Positions 9,512 through 19,020 of a stretch of 64,000 nucleotides of DNA are shown here, piece after piece. The number at the start of each line of letters is the position of its first letter. Position 1 is the first letter of the stretch. The notes below the pieces were generated by a model that saw only the letters and a list, made by a program, of their open reading frames with translations, had not been told where the DNA came from and made no database searches. The stretch comes from Singulisphaera sp. GP187 (lineage in GTDB: Bacteria > Planctomycetota > Phycisphaerae > Phycisphaerales > SM1A02), in the NCBI GenBank assembly GCA_945862215.1, contig CAMAXY010000006.1:1-64000 (forward strand). The letters are read 5' to 3'. Position numbers and translations under genes: made by a program.

Positions 9512-9525
9512 CCTAGGACACTCCT

Positions 9526-9993
9526 ATGGAATTCGTCACAAAAATTGACAAAGAGAAACTTGAAAAGTTGCTGAGCGAATATCACGCTCTCGACAAGGAG
9601 TTGATTGTGCGAATTGCAGAAGCGCGCGGGCATGGCGATCTTCGAGAAAATTCTGATTATCACGCGGCTCGCGAAGACAAGTCAATGAACAATTTGCGCA
9701 TTCGCGAATTGACTCTGCGCCTTGAATCTGTGCAAGTGATTCTTGAGGGAGAAATGCCCAGCGACATGGTTTTCTTGGGAGCCATCGTGCGCATTCGTGA
9801 CGAACAATCTGGCGGGATCGAGACGTACAAAATTGTCAGTAGTAAAAGCGAAGGCGGCGAAACTGAACATCGCGAAGTCACGACAACCAGCCCGATCGGT
9901 GAAGCATTGATGAAGGTGCGTGTGGGCGAAACCGTTCGGGTGAATCTTCCTCGCGGCGAACGAAGGTTGACCGTGGTTGAAATTCTGACCTGA
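9526..9993 (+). CDS. greA: Transcription elongation factor GreA
   Basis: Acts in the secondary channel of RNA polymerase to stimulate cleavage of backtracked transcripts. The 155 aa protein has the usual length, an N-terminal coiled coil with the acidic tip RGHGDLRENSDYHAAR typical of GreA, and a C-terminal FKBP-like domain with SPIGEALMKVRVGE. The ATG at 9526 follows the membrane-protein gene by 14 bases, and the cardiolipin synthase gene follows within 15 bases, so it probably shares their transcript. Confidence 0.95.
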   Translation: MEFVTKIDKEKLEKLLSEYHALDKELIVRIAEARGHGDLRENSDYHAAREDKSMNNLRIRELTLRLESVQVILEGEMPSDMVFLGAIVRIRDEQSGGIETYKIVSSKSEGGETEHREVTTTSPIGEALMKVRVGETVRVNLPRGERRLTVVEILT

Positions 9994-10006
9994 ACTCGAC
10001 GTGCTC

Positions 10007-11518
10007 ATGCTGCACGCGATGCTTCTTCACCTGCCTCCAACAACACTGCGATTCTTGCTTCCAAACTATTTTTTTGAGGGAACGAAGTGGGCACTTGTAG
10101 GCATGGCAGCCGAACTCATTTTTCGACTCTCGCTTGCCGCAATTGTCATCTTGCGCAAAGGATCGCGCCCTCCGGTCGCCACCGCATGGGTGCTTATCGT
10201 GATCACGTTTCCACTTCTGGGGATTATTGCGTACCTGCTCGTCGGAGAGTCGAAGCTTGGAACCCGAAGGCGCAAGTCGCACAAAATCATCTTGGATCTC
10301 TTTAACAAATCTCGGTACCACAAACATGATGACCCTCGTGCATTGGCGATTGCACTCGATCCGATCGATCAGCAAATTGCGGATATCGCCCAGCGGGCAA
10401 GTCATTCCCCAGCGACTTCTGGAAATCTGACAACGCTCTTTGGAGACTCTCAGAAATCCGTTGATCAGTTGATCACGGATATCAAAAAGGCAACGAAGAA
10501 CATTCACTGCACAACATATATTTGGCTTGACGATCGTATCGGCGAAGCAATTGGAAACGCATTGATTGAAGCATGCACTCGCGGAGTGACCTGCCGAATT
10601 CTTGTGGATGGGCAGGGATCTCGGGCATTTCTCAAGAGTGCGCTCTGCCGAAGTATGCGGGAGCGTGGCGTGCAAGTCGTTGCCGCTCTGCCGACTCATT
10701 TTCTGCGCGCGCTCTTTCACCGCATTGATGTGCGGAATCACCGAAAAATCATTGTGATTGATTGTGAAATTGGTTGGATGGGCAGCATGAATATTGCCGC
10801 ACCAGAATTCGCGCTACAGCCTCGATTTGCGCCTTGGGTTGATTGCATGGTGCGAATTGAAGGTCCAGTGGTGCGCGAATTGCAACTGATCTTTGCGGAA
10901 GATTGGTATCTCGACACGAACGAGACAATAGCAAAAGTCTTGGAATTTATGCCTACTTTTCATACCGCTGGCCTACCAGTTCAGATTATGGCTTCGGGTC
11001 CGAACTACGACAATGATGCAGTGCGATCACTCTTGATCGCCGCCATTCAAGTTGCGAGAAAAGAAATCGTTCTCACCACTCCATACTTTGTTCCTGACTC
11101 TGACATGTTCAGCTCGCTCTGTGTTGCGGCAGAGCGTGGCGTGATTGTCCATCTTGTGGTTCCCCGTCGCAATAACAGCCGGATTGTGGCACTTGCGAGT
11201 CGCGGACGATATTCGGCCATGCTTGCATCTGGAATTCAGATTCATGAATTCACCAAAGGACTTTTGCATTCCAAGACAGTCACGGTTGATAGTCTTTTTT
11301 CGATCATCACATCAAGCAATCTTGATCGTCGAAGTTTCGAAATCAATTTCGAGGTCAGCGCCATCATGTATGAAGATTCATTTGCACGTGAGGTTCGTGC
11401 TCTCCAACAAACCTATATGACAAACAGCGTCGATGTCACAACAGCTTCTTGGGGGCCGCAGTCCATTCGACAACGACTCGCTCAGAATGTCGCCGCGTTG
11501 GTTTCACCGCTCATTTGA
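10007..11518 (+). CDS. cls: Cardiolipin synthase, phospholipase D family
   Basis: Membrane enzyme that condenses two phosphatidylglycerols into cardiolipin and glycerol. The 503 aa protein begins with two membrane helices (about 25-45 and 55-80) followed by two phospholipase D domains. The first HKD motif reads NHRKIIVID near residue 245 with GSMN after it; the second reads LHSKTVTVD near residue 420 with SSNLDRRSFEINFE after it, typical of Cls. The start is uncertain among GTG 10001, ATG 10007 and ATG 10019; I took 10007. It converges with the FG-GAP gene, leaving only 24 bases between the stops. Confidence 0.92.
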   Translation: MLHAMLLHLPPTTLRFLLPNYFFEGTKWALVGMAAELIFRLSLAAIVILRKGSRPPVATAWVLIVITFPLLGIIAYLLVGESKLGTRRRKSHKIILDLFNKSRYHKHDDPRALAIALDPIDQQIADIAQRASHSPATSGNLTTLFGDSQKSVDQLITDIKKATKNIHCTTYIWLDDRIGEAIGNALIEACTRGVTCRILVDGQGSRAFLKSALCRSMRERGVQVVAALPTHFLRALFHRIDVRNHRKIIVIDCEIGWMGSMNIAAPEFALQPRFAPWVDCMVRIEGPVVRELQLIFAEDWYLDTNETIAKVLEFMPTFHTAGLPVQIMASGPNYDNDAVRSLLIAAIQVARKEIVLTTPYFVPDSDMFSSLCVAAERGVIVHLVVPRRNNSRIVALASRGRYSAMLASGIQIHEFTKGLLHSKTVTVDSLFSIITSSNLDRRSFEINFEVSAIMYEDSFAREVRALQQTYMTNSVDVTTASWGPQSIRQRLAQNVAALVSPLI

Positions 11519-11542
11519 GCGTGATTCCATGCAATTTGAAAC

Positions 11543-13243
11543 CTATTTGGAAACTTTACCGGGTTTGGAGACAACGGTTTTCATCCCACGAGCAACCGTC
11601 GATGTCGACCTTTCGCCATCTGGCCAAATGACTGTGACCACAACAGGACTTGCGGAGGTTGAATCCTTCGGCAGAAGACCGGGCAGAGGACCAATTCCAA
11701 AGTGCGCTTGTGGAGTGTTGTTGGACTGGAATGGTCCTCCGCCAATGATCCAGCGCGTTTGCTTTTGATCGCCGATCGAAAGTTCTATTCGCGCACCGAC
11801 GCCGTGACGATTGCCTTTGTGAGATGGATCATCGAGTGCGATGATCACCCAGTCATCCTTGCCATCATGCTTATTTTTGAGCACTTGTACAGGCTCATTC
11901 AATCCGCTCACAATCACATCTTGATCGCCATCTCCATCAAGGTCTGCGAAGACAGCTGATCGATCACGCCGTGCATTGTTCAACCATCCTTGCGAAGAAT
12001 CTTTGATTGCAAAAAATCGGTCGCCATCACGACGCATCACCAGCGGAGCTTGCTCATAGTCACTGTTCATACTTGCTCGTGTCGCTTGGGGATAGACATG
12101 ACCGTTGACAATAAAAATGTCTTCGTCACAATCGTTGTCGAGATCGACAAATGCAGCGGCCCAACCGCAGAGCGTTCGCGAAGGCATTCCGATGCCGTAC
12201 TGAGATGTCCGGTCATCGAAAAAGCCGTCTTTTCTGCTGACATAAAGCGTGTTTGTGTCATCACTGAAATTCGTCGTCAGAATGTCTGGAAGCGCGTCCG
12301 CATTGACATCACCGATGGCCATGCCCATCGTGGCTTGTTCGGCACCTTCGATGTTGGTCGCCGTGCCTGATCGAGTGCCAATATCTTCGAATCGAAGGTT
12401 GCCCAAGTTCTTGAAAAGAAAGTTGCTCTTCGAATCATTTCCCACATAGATGTCTGGGAGGCCATCCTGTGTCAGATCGAGTATGGCAACATTCAAACCA
12501 TAGCTTGCACTGACCGCTCGAATGCCAGAGGCTTCGCTGCGATCAACAAAAGTTCCATTACCTAGATTTTCATAAAGCAAATCTGGCTGCGCACGCAATC
12601 CGCGAGGACCATTAATGACTTCGAATCCACGAAAATGCGCGGGAGGAATTGGCTTTGCAGGATCGCACTCGACATAGTTTGTGACATACAAATCCAAATC
12701 TCCATCCCCATCAAGATCTGCGAATGCAGCAGAAGTCCCCCAAAGATTCTCCTTGCCCAATCCAACCGCTTCAGTCACATCGGCAAATCGTCCTGTACCA
12801 AGATTGCGTAGAAGATGATCGGATCCAAGGCATGCAACATAAATGTCATCGAGACCATCTGCGTCATAATCAGCCACTGCGCATCCGAAACTCCACGCAT
12901 GATGATCGATCCCACTTGAAACAGTGACATCTCGAAAGCGCATGCCCCCAAGGTTTTCGTACAGTCGCGCACCAGGCCCATTTGATGTTTGATCGAGCAG
13001 CGATCCGTTGGGGAAAAACAAGTCAAAATCCCCGTCATTATCCATATCAAGGATCGCGATGCCTCCTCCTTTGACTTCTATGATTTGAGTGCTTGGCGCA
13101 ACGCCAGAGGTCGTCACAAAGTCGATGCCAGATGCGGCGGTGACATCTTCCATCTGAATTGATGAACGTTCCCCAGCGTCATCGATCAGAGGCGCCGCGG
13201 CTGCCTGCGTAAGTGCAATCGAAAGAAGGATGACCAACATCAC
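11543..13243 (-). CDS. Secreted FG-GAP/VCBS repeat protein with ASPIC/UnbV domain (CRTAC1-like)
   Basis: A 566 aa protein with a cleavable signal peptide (hydrophobic residues 1-16, then AAAAP). Residues about 30-460 hold FG-GAP/VCBS repeats, recognised by recurring calcium-loop motifs such as DMDNDGDFDLFF, DYDADGLDDIYV, DLDGDGDLDLYV and DLDGDGDQDVIV, which predict a beta-propeller. Residues about 475-545 match the ASPIC/UnbV domain (GNRHGVGARIEL and following). Such proteins are frequent in planctomycetes; the ligand is unknown. The start overlaps the stop of the upstream TPR lipoprotein by four bases, so the two are translated together and probably act together at the cell surface. Confidence 0.9.
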   Translation of the reverse strand: MMLVILLSIALTQAAAAPLIDDAGERSSIQMEDVTAASGIDFVTTSGVAPSTQIIEVKGGGIAILDMDNDGDFDLFFPNGSLLDQTSNGPGARLYENLGGMRFRDVTVSSGIDHHAWSFGCAVADYDADGLDDIYVACLGSDHLLRNLGTGRFADVTEAVGLGKENLWGTSAAFADLDGDGDLDLYVTNYVECDPAKPIPPAHFRGFEVINGPRGLRAQPDLLYENLGNGTFVDRSEASGIRAVSASYGLNVAILDLTQDGLPDIYVGNDSKSNFLFKNLGNLRFEDIGTRSGTATNIEGAEQATMGMAIGDVNADALPDILTTNFSDDTNTLYVSRKDGFFDDRTSQYGIGMPSRTLCGWAAAFVDLDNDCDEDIFIVNGHVYPQATRASMNSDYEQAPLVMRRDGDRFFAIKDSSQGWLNNARRDRSAVFADLDGDGDQDVIVSGLNEPVQVLKNKHDGKDDWVIIALDDPSHKGNRHGVGARIELSIGDQKQTRWIIGGGPFQSNNTPQAHFGIGPLPGLLPKDSTSASPVVVTVIWPDGERSTSTVARGMKTVVSKPGKVSK

Positions 13244-14118
13244 GGCGCAGAATCTCCGATGGGTTCTCGCCCTGTGCGTTTCATCGCCTCTTGTTGTTTC
13301 GCACGCGACTGCTGAGCATCCGTTGGTCGATTGAGCGTGTCATATACTCGCGCTAATTTTCCCCATATTTCATAGTGATCTGGCCAAAGCGTAGCGGCTT
13401 CTTCATAGAGCGCGAGAGCTTCAGAAGTTTTCTCTCTGCGAAGTTCGACATCGCCAAGTCGTGCAAGGACCTTCGCGCGATCTTTGTTTCGATCGGGAGC
13501 AGTGCCGATCAATTCCATTGCTCTCTCGAGTGCAACTTGGGCATCGGACATTCGATCTTCTTCGATGGCGATCACGGCGAGTCCGTAATAGGAATCATCA
13601 GCCGTCGGCATTGCGCCAACATGACTTTGAAAGTGCCGCTTGGCAGATTCAAGATCGCCAAGATAAAAACAAGTCCATCCAAGAAAATGGTTGACCTGTT
13701 TGCGCCCCGAGAAATCCTGATTGTGCGCCAGACTTTCTTCAAGCAGCGGCCGAGCCTTGGCATACTGCTTCTGCTTCAGGAGGGTCACCCCCAGAAGGAA
13801 TTCTGCGCGCGCACAATTCGGTTGCTCCTTTAATAACGTCCGAAGCACTATTTCTGCGTCGAGAAACTGGCCAGAACTTAGAAGTTTGGCAGCGACCGAA
13901 AGATTCTGATGGAGGACCGCCGGTCCAAGCTCGATGCCCCCTGGCGCGGGCTCGACGACCGCCGAAATCTTCTCAGGCCCTCGAATTGCAGCAGAAATCT
14001 TGGTATTTGGCGGTGCAACAGAATTATCGGCACAGCCGAATGCGACCAAAAGAGTCGCCGCGACACCTGCTCGGCAGTAAAAATCTCTATTTATTTTAAC
14101 CAAGTGCATCGTTTTCAT
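13240..14118 (-). CDS. TPR-repeat lipoprotein
   Basis: A 292 aa protein. The N-terminus has basic residues, a hydrophobic stretch and the lipobox-like LLVAFGC ending at about residue 29, so it is probably a lipoprotein. Residues about 65-285 hold tetratricopeptide repeats (for example FLLGVTLLKQKQYAKARPLLEES and DHYEIWGKLARVYDTLNRPTDAQQSR, shown in part), which form a protein-binding solenoid. The 3' end overlaps the CRTAC1-like gene (ATGA), a pairing that suggests the TPR protein binds or presents the propeller protein. The ligand is unknown. Confidence 0.85.
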   Translation of the reverse strand: MKTMHLVKINRDFYCRAGVAATLLVAFGCADNSVAPPNTKISAAIRGPEKISAVVEPAPGGIELGPAVLHQNLSVAAKLLSSGQFLDAEIVLRTLLKEQPNCARAEFLLGVTLLKQKQYAKARPLLEESLAHNQDFSGRKQVNHFLGWTCFYLGDLESAKRHFQSHVGAMPTADDSYYGLAVIAIEEDRMSDAQVALERAMELIGTAPDRNKDRAKVLARLGDVELRREKTSEALALYEEAATLWPDHYEIWGKLARVYDTLNRPTDAQQSRAKQQEAMKRTGREPIGDSAP

Positions 14119-14210
14119 ACTATTCGGCGAATAAAAGTGGCGTGACTCAAATTTGGGGTTACATTATCCTGAATTGATTTCATTTTTCTTATTTGATGTC
14201 CTGATGACAC

Positions 14211-14255
14211 CATAAACTTGGTGTCCATATGTTTGGTGTACATAAACTTGGTGCC
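14211..14255. repeat. Three 15-bp direct repeats across a promoter
   Basis: Three tandem units, cataaacttggtgtc (14211-14225), catatgtttggtgta (14226-14240) and cataaacttggtgcc (14241-14255), with period exactly 15. The second unit contains the proposed -35 box and the third fills the spacer to the -10 box. Helical phasing at 1.5 turns and overlap with the promoter are what one expects of binding sites for a repressor or response regulator, but no regulator is identified. Confidence 0.8.
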
Positions 14256-14261
14256 TATAAT
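14233..14261 (+). promoter_or_regulatory. Sigma-70-type promoter of the di-heme oxidoreductase gene
   Basis: A -35-like TTGGTG at 14233-14238 and a perfect -10 TATAAT at 14256-14261 are 17 bases apart. The predicted transcript would start near 14268, about 53 bases before the ATG at 14321. The promoter is embedded in the 15-bp direct repeats. Confidence 0.65.
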
Positions 14262-14320
14262 GTGCCTTCTTTTTTCCATTGATCGGAAATAACCCCCACT
14301 CATTTGCGAAATCAGCAAAC

Positions 14321-15988
14321 ATGAAACAAACAATATTCAATTCATTTGGCACGTCCATCACGGTTTTCGCACTCTGCCAAAGTGCCGTTGCTCAGCAAGC
14401 GACGACATTGCAACCGAGGATGGGTGCAAAATTAAATGGCTTGACCATTTCTCAAATCGACCGATTTGAAACTGGAAAAGTTCTTTATAGTCGCCCAATT
14501 CCAATCGAAGAAGGTCTCGGACCGATTATCAACAAGAGCAATTGCGGTTCGTGCCATGCAAATCCACTCGGTGGTTGGGGAGCGATTTCGGTCACGCGCT
14601 TCGGCATTGAAAACAAAGGTGCTTTCGAACTTTATCCAGGTGAAACACAGTCACTTGCCCAAGCCCTTTCAAATAGTTCATTCTGCGCAGAGATTATTCC
14701 CGCTGATGCAACGATTGTTCGCACACGATTGACAAATAGTTCAATGGCCTTCGGGTTGGTTGAAGCGATTCCCGATGCTCAACTCGCAGCAAACGAAGAT
14801 CCTCTTGACATAAATGGTGACGGCGTCAGTGGCCGCGTTCACTGGGTGACTCCACTCGAAGCTGCTCCTGAAAGCCCACTTCGCGCAGGTCGATTCGGCT
14901 GGAAAGCTCAGATTGCAACCGTGCTTACTTTCTCATCCGACGCATCCCGAAATGAAATGGGACTCACGAATCGTTTATTGCCGGAAGAAAATGCACCAAA
15001 CGGAGACAGCTCACGCCTAGACATCTGCGACGACGTTGCAGATCCAGAGGATGTTGTGGACTCCAATGGCTTTGGCTTCATCGACCGTGTTACCGATTTT
15101 CAGCGCTATCTCGCACCACCACCTCAGACGCCAAAGTCTGGAATGGATGGCGAATTGCTCTTTGCTCAAGTGGGCTGTGCAAAATGTCACGTTTCGCAAT
15201 TCACAACATCGAGTGCTCCCTCGCTCGAAGATTCGATTCGTAGCAAGACCATTCAGCCATACTGCGACTTTCTTCTGCACGACATGGGTCTGCTTGCTGA
15301 CGGAATCAGCGACGGCAATGCAGGCGAAGCAGAAATGCGAACGCCCACACTTTGGGGTGTCAGACGACGCGATCCAATGTTGCACGATGGTTCTGCAGCT
15401 GGAGGATCATTCACCGCTCGTGTGACCGCTGCGATCGCAGCACACGGACCATTCGGCGAAGGTGCTGGCAGTGCAGCTGCGTTTGCCGCACTTTCGCCCG
15501 TCGATAAGACCAAACTCGTCAAGTTCCTCGATTCGCTCGGTCGTGCTGAATTCGATTTCGATGGAGACAACATTGTCGACATCTTGGATTTCTTCGCACT
15601 TCGAACATGCATCTCACAAGGCCAGACGAATCCAAATACTGATTGTGCCATTGCTGACATCGATCAAAACGGTGTTGTCAACTCGATTGATGTTGATCTC
15701 TTCGTTCAAGCTTTCAATGGAGAAACATTGGATTGCAACAACAATGGCTTCGCTGATCTTCGAGACATCGCACTGGGCGTTAGCCAAGATGCCAACAATG
15801 ACGGAGTGCCAGATGATTGCGGCTCTTGTCCAGCCGATCCCAGCGGCGACCACTTGGTCAATGGCATTGACTTGGCAATCATTCTCTCCGGATGGGGGGG
15901 ATCTGGTCAAAGCGACCTAGACCACAGCGGTGTCACAGATGGAGTTGATCTTGCGACCGTGCTTTCTGGCTGGGGCGCGTGCCCTTGA
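14321..15988 (+). CDS. Secreted di-heme oxidoreductase with dockerin-like C-terminus
   Basis: A 555 aa exported protein, with signal peptide residues 1-24 ending AVAQQ. Two haem c sites, C75-G-S-C78-H79 and C286-A-K-C289-H290, plus the spacing and the motifs GRFGWKAQIATV and MRTPTLWGVRRRDPMLHDG, match the di-heme oxidoreductase (DHOR, so-called thiol oxidoreductase) family. After about residue 405 come EF-hand-like dockerin loops (DFDGDNIVDILDF, DIDQNGVVNSIDV) and a final CPADPSGDHLVNGIDL...GWGACP module. The ATG at 14321 gives the signal peptide directly; the in-frame upstream region to 14279 is not needed. The electron partner is unknown. The next gene carries the same terminal module. Confidence 0.85.
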   Translation: MKQTIFNSFGTSITVFALCQSAVAQQATTLQPRMGAKLNGLTISQIDRFETGKVLYSRPIPIEEGLGPIINKSNCGSCHANPLGGWGAISVTRFGIENKGAFELYPGETQSLAQALSNSSFCAEIIPADATIVRTRLTNSSMAFGLVEAIPDAQLAANEDPLDINGDGVSGRVHWVTPLEAAPESPLRAGRFGWKAQIATVLTFSSDASRNEMGLTNRLLPEENAPNGDSSRLDICDDVADPEDVVDSNGFGFIDRVTDFQRYLAPPPQTPKSGMDGELLFAQVGCAKCHVSQFTTSSAPSLEDSIRSKTIQPYCDFLLHDMGLLADGISDGNAGEAEMRTPTLWGVRRRDPMLHDGSAAGGSFTARVTAAIAAHGPFGEGAGSAAAFAALSPVDKTKLVKFLDSLGRAEFDFDGDNIVDILDFFALRTCISQGQTNPNTDCAIADIDQNGVVNSIDVDLFVQAFNGETLDCNNNGFADLRDIALGVSQDANNDGVPDDCGSCPADPSGDHLVNGIDLAIILSGWGGSGQSDLDHSGVTDGVDLATVLSGWGACP

Positions 15989-16039
15989 TTTGATTTCACA
16001 TAGTGAATGGAAGCCGCAGAAACAAAGAGAAAGAAAACA

Positions 16040-18595
16040 ATGAGAAAAAAACCTATGCGAATCTCACACTCAATTTTCATCCTCTTACTCGCCGCTCTCC
16101 CACTTTCCAGTGCGAATGCGCAGTGGGTTTCTTTTACAAACCAAAGTTCGACTCGGTTGGTCGCAAGCGCTGCGATGACCGGCCAAGACAATATTGAAAA
16201 AGACTTCGCATATGCCGATTTCGACCGCGATGGTGATCTGGACCTCATCGTCATGCGCAAGTTCCCTGGGTCGATCCAGTCGACCTGCACAGGATGCGGT
16301 TTCTTTCGCGACTTATTGTTGATGAATGAAAATGGAGTATTGACTGACCGTACAAGCAACTTTGGCCAGGCTGCAGATGTTGCAGGTTCTCTTGGAATGT
16401 TTGATGAAGTCAACGACCGCGATGTCGAAGCTTTCGATGTGGACAACGACGGTTGGGTCGATTTGATTACCGCGACCACGATGTCCGACACAGTCAATGC
16501 GATGCTCGGTCAGCCGCGTGTCTATCGCAATCTTGGCAACAATGCCTCTGGACAATGGCAAGGATTTCGATTCGAGGATGCACGCATACCCGAACTTTTT
16601 GCAAAGAACGGTTCTGTCGCAAATCCGCGCCTCTGCGACTTAGCCGTTGCGGATTTCAACGGAGATGGTTTCGTTGATCTGTACTACGTCGATTATGACA
16701 CGCCAGAAACAAGCGGAACAATCTGCATCGACATGAACAATGACGGCGACACAACAGATGCAGGCGAGTGCCAACAATCTCCTGCCGAAACTGCGACCAA
16801 GGATTACGACAATAAACTGCTTTACAACTGGGGGAACACCGCTGGAGGTCCTGGTCCTGGTTTTTTCTACGACACCACAACAACCAAGATGACCGCGACG
16901 CAGCTGGCTTCTGCGTTTGGAAATATGTGCAATGCCGGAGACTTTAATAGTGATGGACTTCAAGACATCTTGCGTGTCAACACTCTGACAGGCGGACAAG
17001 ACTCTGCTGTTCTGACCAACAGGACTGGCGCATCGGGACCGGGACAAACTTGGACATTAAAGTCGGTCTATCCAGGCTTGGCTCCATACGGCCAGAATGT
17101 TGCTGATCTCAATGGCGACGGCAAGCTGGACTTCGTGATCGCGGACGACGGCCAGGATCGTTACGCATTGAACACCGGAAACGCTGCCGATGGTCAACCA
17201 AACTTCGCCCTCACTGTCATCGCAGGTTCCCCAAGCGAATTCGGAAATACGATTTCGGTTGGAGATTTGAATAACGACGGCAGGACTGACGTAATCGTCA
17301 CCGATGTCGATTCAGATCTTGGGCCATTCTGTCCAAGTTCTGGCCGTCGGACGAAGATTTATAAAAACACTGGTATCACTGGCGGATTACTAGCCGAAGA
17401 CACGACTGTCTTGTCGACTGCAGATCTTTCGAATCTCTTCGATGTGGCTGTATTTGATATCAATGGAGACGGTTGGCTGGATATGGTTACCGGTGGATGC
17501 GCTGGGCTCAAAGTTTTTATCAACAACCCGCCAGTTCCACTTTCATTCAGTTTCCCATCTGGAAATCCCTCGACCATTCTTGCAGGTTCAACAGTCAATG
17601 TTCCTGTGACTATTTCAACTGCCTTTGGAACAATCCAACCTGGATCTGCACTGCTTTATTATCGCATCAATAATTCAGCATGGTCAAGCAGCGCGCTCAC
17701 CGGCGGAACTGGCGGTGCTTACATCGCTCAATTGCCAGCCACTGCTTGTGGTCAACAATTGAATTATTACTTCTCAGTGACATCTGCCTCTGCGGGAAAT
17801 CCAACTGTGAAATCTCCGTCGAATGCTCCCATCTCTTTCTATTCACCCGCTACGACGACTGGCACCGTGGTCGTTCTTGATGAGACATTCGAAGGAACAG
17901 CGACTGGATGGGTTGCGACGGGAGACGCGGCTCTGACAAGTGGAGCATGGCAACTCGGCGATCCAATTGGATCATCGATTTCTGGCGCACCCGCCGAACC
18001 TACGGATGATCACACTGTTGCACCTGGAGTGAAATGCTTTGTTACACAGTTGAGCACAGCTGGACAAGCTGCGAGCGCACACGATGTCGACGGAGGCGTT
18101 GCATACTTGACATCACCCTCGTTCACCAACGCAGGCGCTGATGTCCAAATCTCCTATTGGAAGTGGTATTACTGCTCCTCGACGACACAACTTGATCCAT
18201 TCGAAACGTCGATTTCAATTGATGGAGGTGCGTATGTATTGCTCGAGCGTGATGTTGCCAATACAAGTGCTTGGCAGCTCAAGACCAAGAAGCTTTCTGA
18301 TGCTGCGAATCCTGGCCAAACATTCAGAATTCGATTCTCGATCGCAGACACCTTAACAGCAAGCACCCTCGAGGGTGGTATTGACGATCTCAAAATCACT
18401 CGCGCAGAATGCATTGGAGCACCGCCATGCCCAGCAGATATTTCGGGAGATCATCTGGTAGATGGTTCAGATTTAACGATGGTTCTGTCTGGATGGGGAA
18501 GTAGCGGATCTTCAGACGTGAATGCCGACGGTTTTACAGATGGAGGCGACTTGGCAGTGGTCTTAGGTTCTTGGGGAGAATGCCCAACTCAGTGA
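16040..18595 (+). CDS. Large secreted FG-GAP repeat protein with dockerin-like C-terminus
   Basis: An 851 aa exported protein when started at ATG 16040 (alternatives 16007 and 16055); the signal peptide ends near SSANAQW. Residues to about 490 hold FG-GAP/VCBS loops (DFDRDGDLDLIVM, DFNGDGFVDLYYV, DLNGDGKLDFVIA, DINGDGWLDMVTG), a predicted calcium-binding propeller. A beta-rich region follows (about 495-620), then a jelly-roll-like region around ETFEGTATGWVATGD (about 620-795), and finally a module with CPADISGDHLVDGSDL and GWGECP that duplicates the end of the preceding oxidoreductase. It lies 51 bases after that gene on the same strand. The ligand or substrate is unknown. Confidence 0.85.
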   Translation: MRKKPMRISHSIFILLLAALPLSSANAQWVSFTNQSSTRLVASAAMTGQDNIEKDFAYADFDRDGDLDLIVMRKFPGSIQSTCTGCGFFRDLLLMNENGVLTDRTSNFGQAADVAGSLGMFDEVNDRDVEAFDVDNDGWVDLITATTMSDTVNAMLGQPRVYRNLGNNASGQWQGFRFEDARIPELFAKNGSVANPRLCDLAVADFNGDGFVDLYYVDYDTPETSGTICIDMNNDGDTTDAGECQQSPAETATKDYDNKLLYNWGNTAGGPGPGFFYDTTTTKMTATQLASAFGNMCNAGDFNSDGLQDILRVNTLTGGQDSAVLTNRTGASGPGQTWTLKSVYPGLAPYGQNVADLNGDGKLDFVIADDGQDRYALNTGNAADGQPNFALTVIAGSPSEFGNTISVGDLNNDGRTDVIVTDVDSDLGPFCPSSGRRTKIYKNTGITGGLLAEDTTVLSTADLSNLFDVAVFDINGDGWLDMVTGGCAGLKVFINNPPVPLSFSFPSGNPSTILAGSTVNVPVTISTAFGTIQPGSALLYYRINNSAWSSSALTGGTGGAYIAQLPATACGQQLNYYFSVTSASAGNPTVKSPSNAPISFYSPATTTGTVVVLDETFEGTATGWVATGDAALTSGAWQLGDPIGSSISGAPAEPTDDHTVAPGVKCFVTQLSTAGQAASAHDVDGGVAYLTSPSFTNAGADVQISYWKWYYCSSTTQLDPFETSISIDGGAYVLLERDVANTSAWQLKTKKLSDAANPGQTFRIRFSIADTLTASTLEGGIDDLKITRAECIGAPPCPADISGDHLVDGSDLTMVLSGWGSSGSSDVNADGFTDGGDLAVVLGSWGECPTQ

Positions 18596-18631
18596 TCGCA
18601 GAATTTGTGATTTAAATTTGACTTCAATTCA

Positions 18632-18661
18632 ACCGGCTGGAAAGTTCTAGCCGGTTTTTTA
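18632..18661 (+). terminator. Rho-independent terminator
   Basis: Perfect 7-bp stem accggct (18632-18638) with agccggt (18649-18655), a 10-base loop and a following run of six T, 37 bases after the stop of the FG-GAP gene. It should end the di-heme oxidoreductase/FG-GAP transcript. Confidence 0.85.
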
Positions 18662-18752
18662 TTGGCATGAGACATTCGAGTTTCAGCCACGCGCGCTAAG
18701 ACAACTCAAAACAAATTCGAAATGTTTTATGCGAACGCTGCGGGAAGCATGG

Positions 18753-18889
18753 ATGGGCTCAAATGTGGTTCGTGCAGATTTTTGGCAGCGGACTGATTTG
18801 CCCTAAGGGCTCAAACATGCATGGACTCAAAAGTGATTCGTCCAGATTTTTGGCAGCGAACTGATTTGCCCCCGGGCTCAAACATGCTG
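18753..18889. repeat. 68-bp tandem repeat, about two units
   Basis: A unit beginning atgggctcaaatg at 18753 recurs as atggactcaaaag at 18821, offset exactly 68, and the homology continues through cagatttttggcagcg, actgatttgccc and gggctcaaacatg to about 18889. A third, partial copy (ggactcaaaagtgattcg to ggcagcgaa) occurs at about 19159-19198 at the junction of the larger 232-bp duplication. No gene is supported here. Confidence 0.85.
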
Positions 18890-19020
18890 CGCCTCGCCTA
18901 CGAGGACTCCGGCTCGGCTTGCAAACTCGCCGGGGTTCAAATCATTCCGCTACCCACGGTAGCGAATCAAATTCTCGCTCGAACGTTTTTCAGATTCCGT
19001 CGCAATTTCGTTTGCGTGCC

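Noticed and set aside
18949-18963. Small perfect hairpin gctacc/ggtagc as a terminator
   Set aside because: No T-run follows; the real terminator is at 18632-18661.
18901-18965. tRNA-like T-loop (ggggttcaaatc)
   Set aside because: The flanking bases do not form a T-stem, and no D- or anticodon arm is visible.
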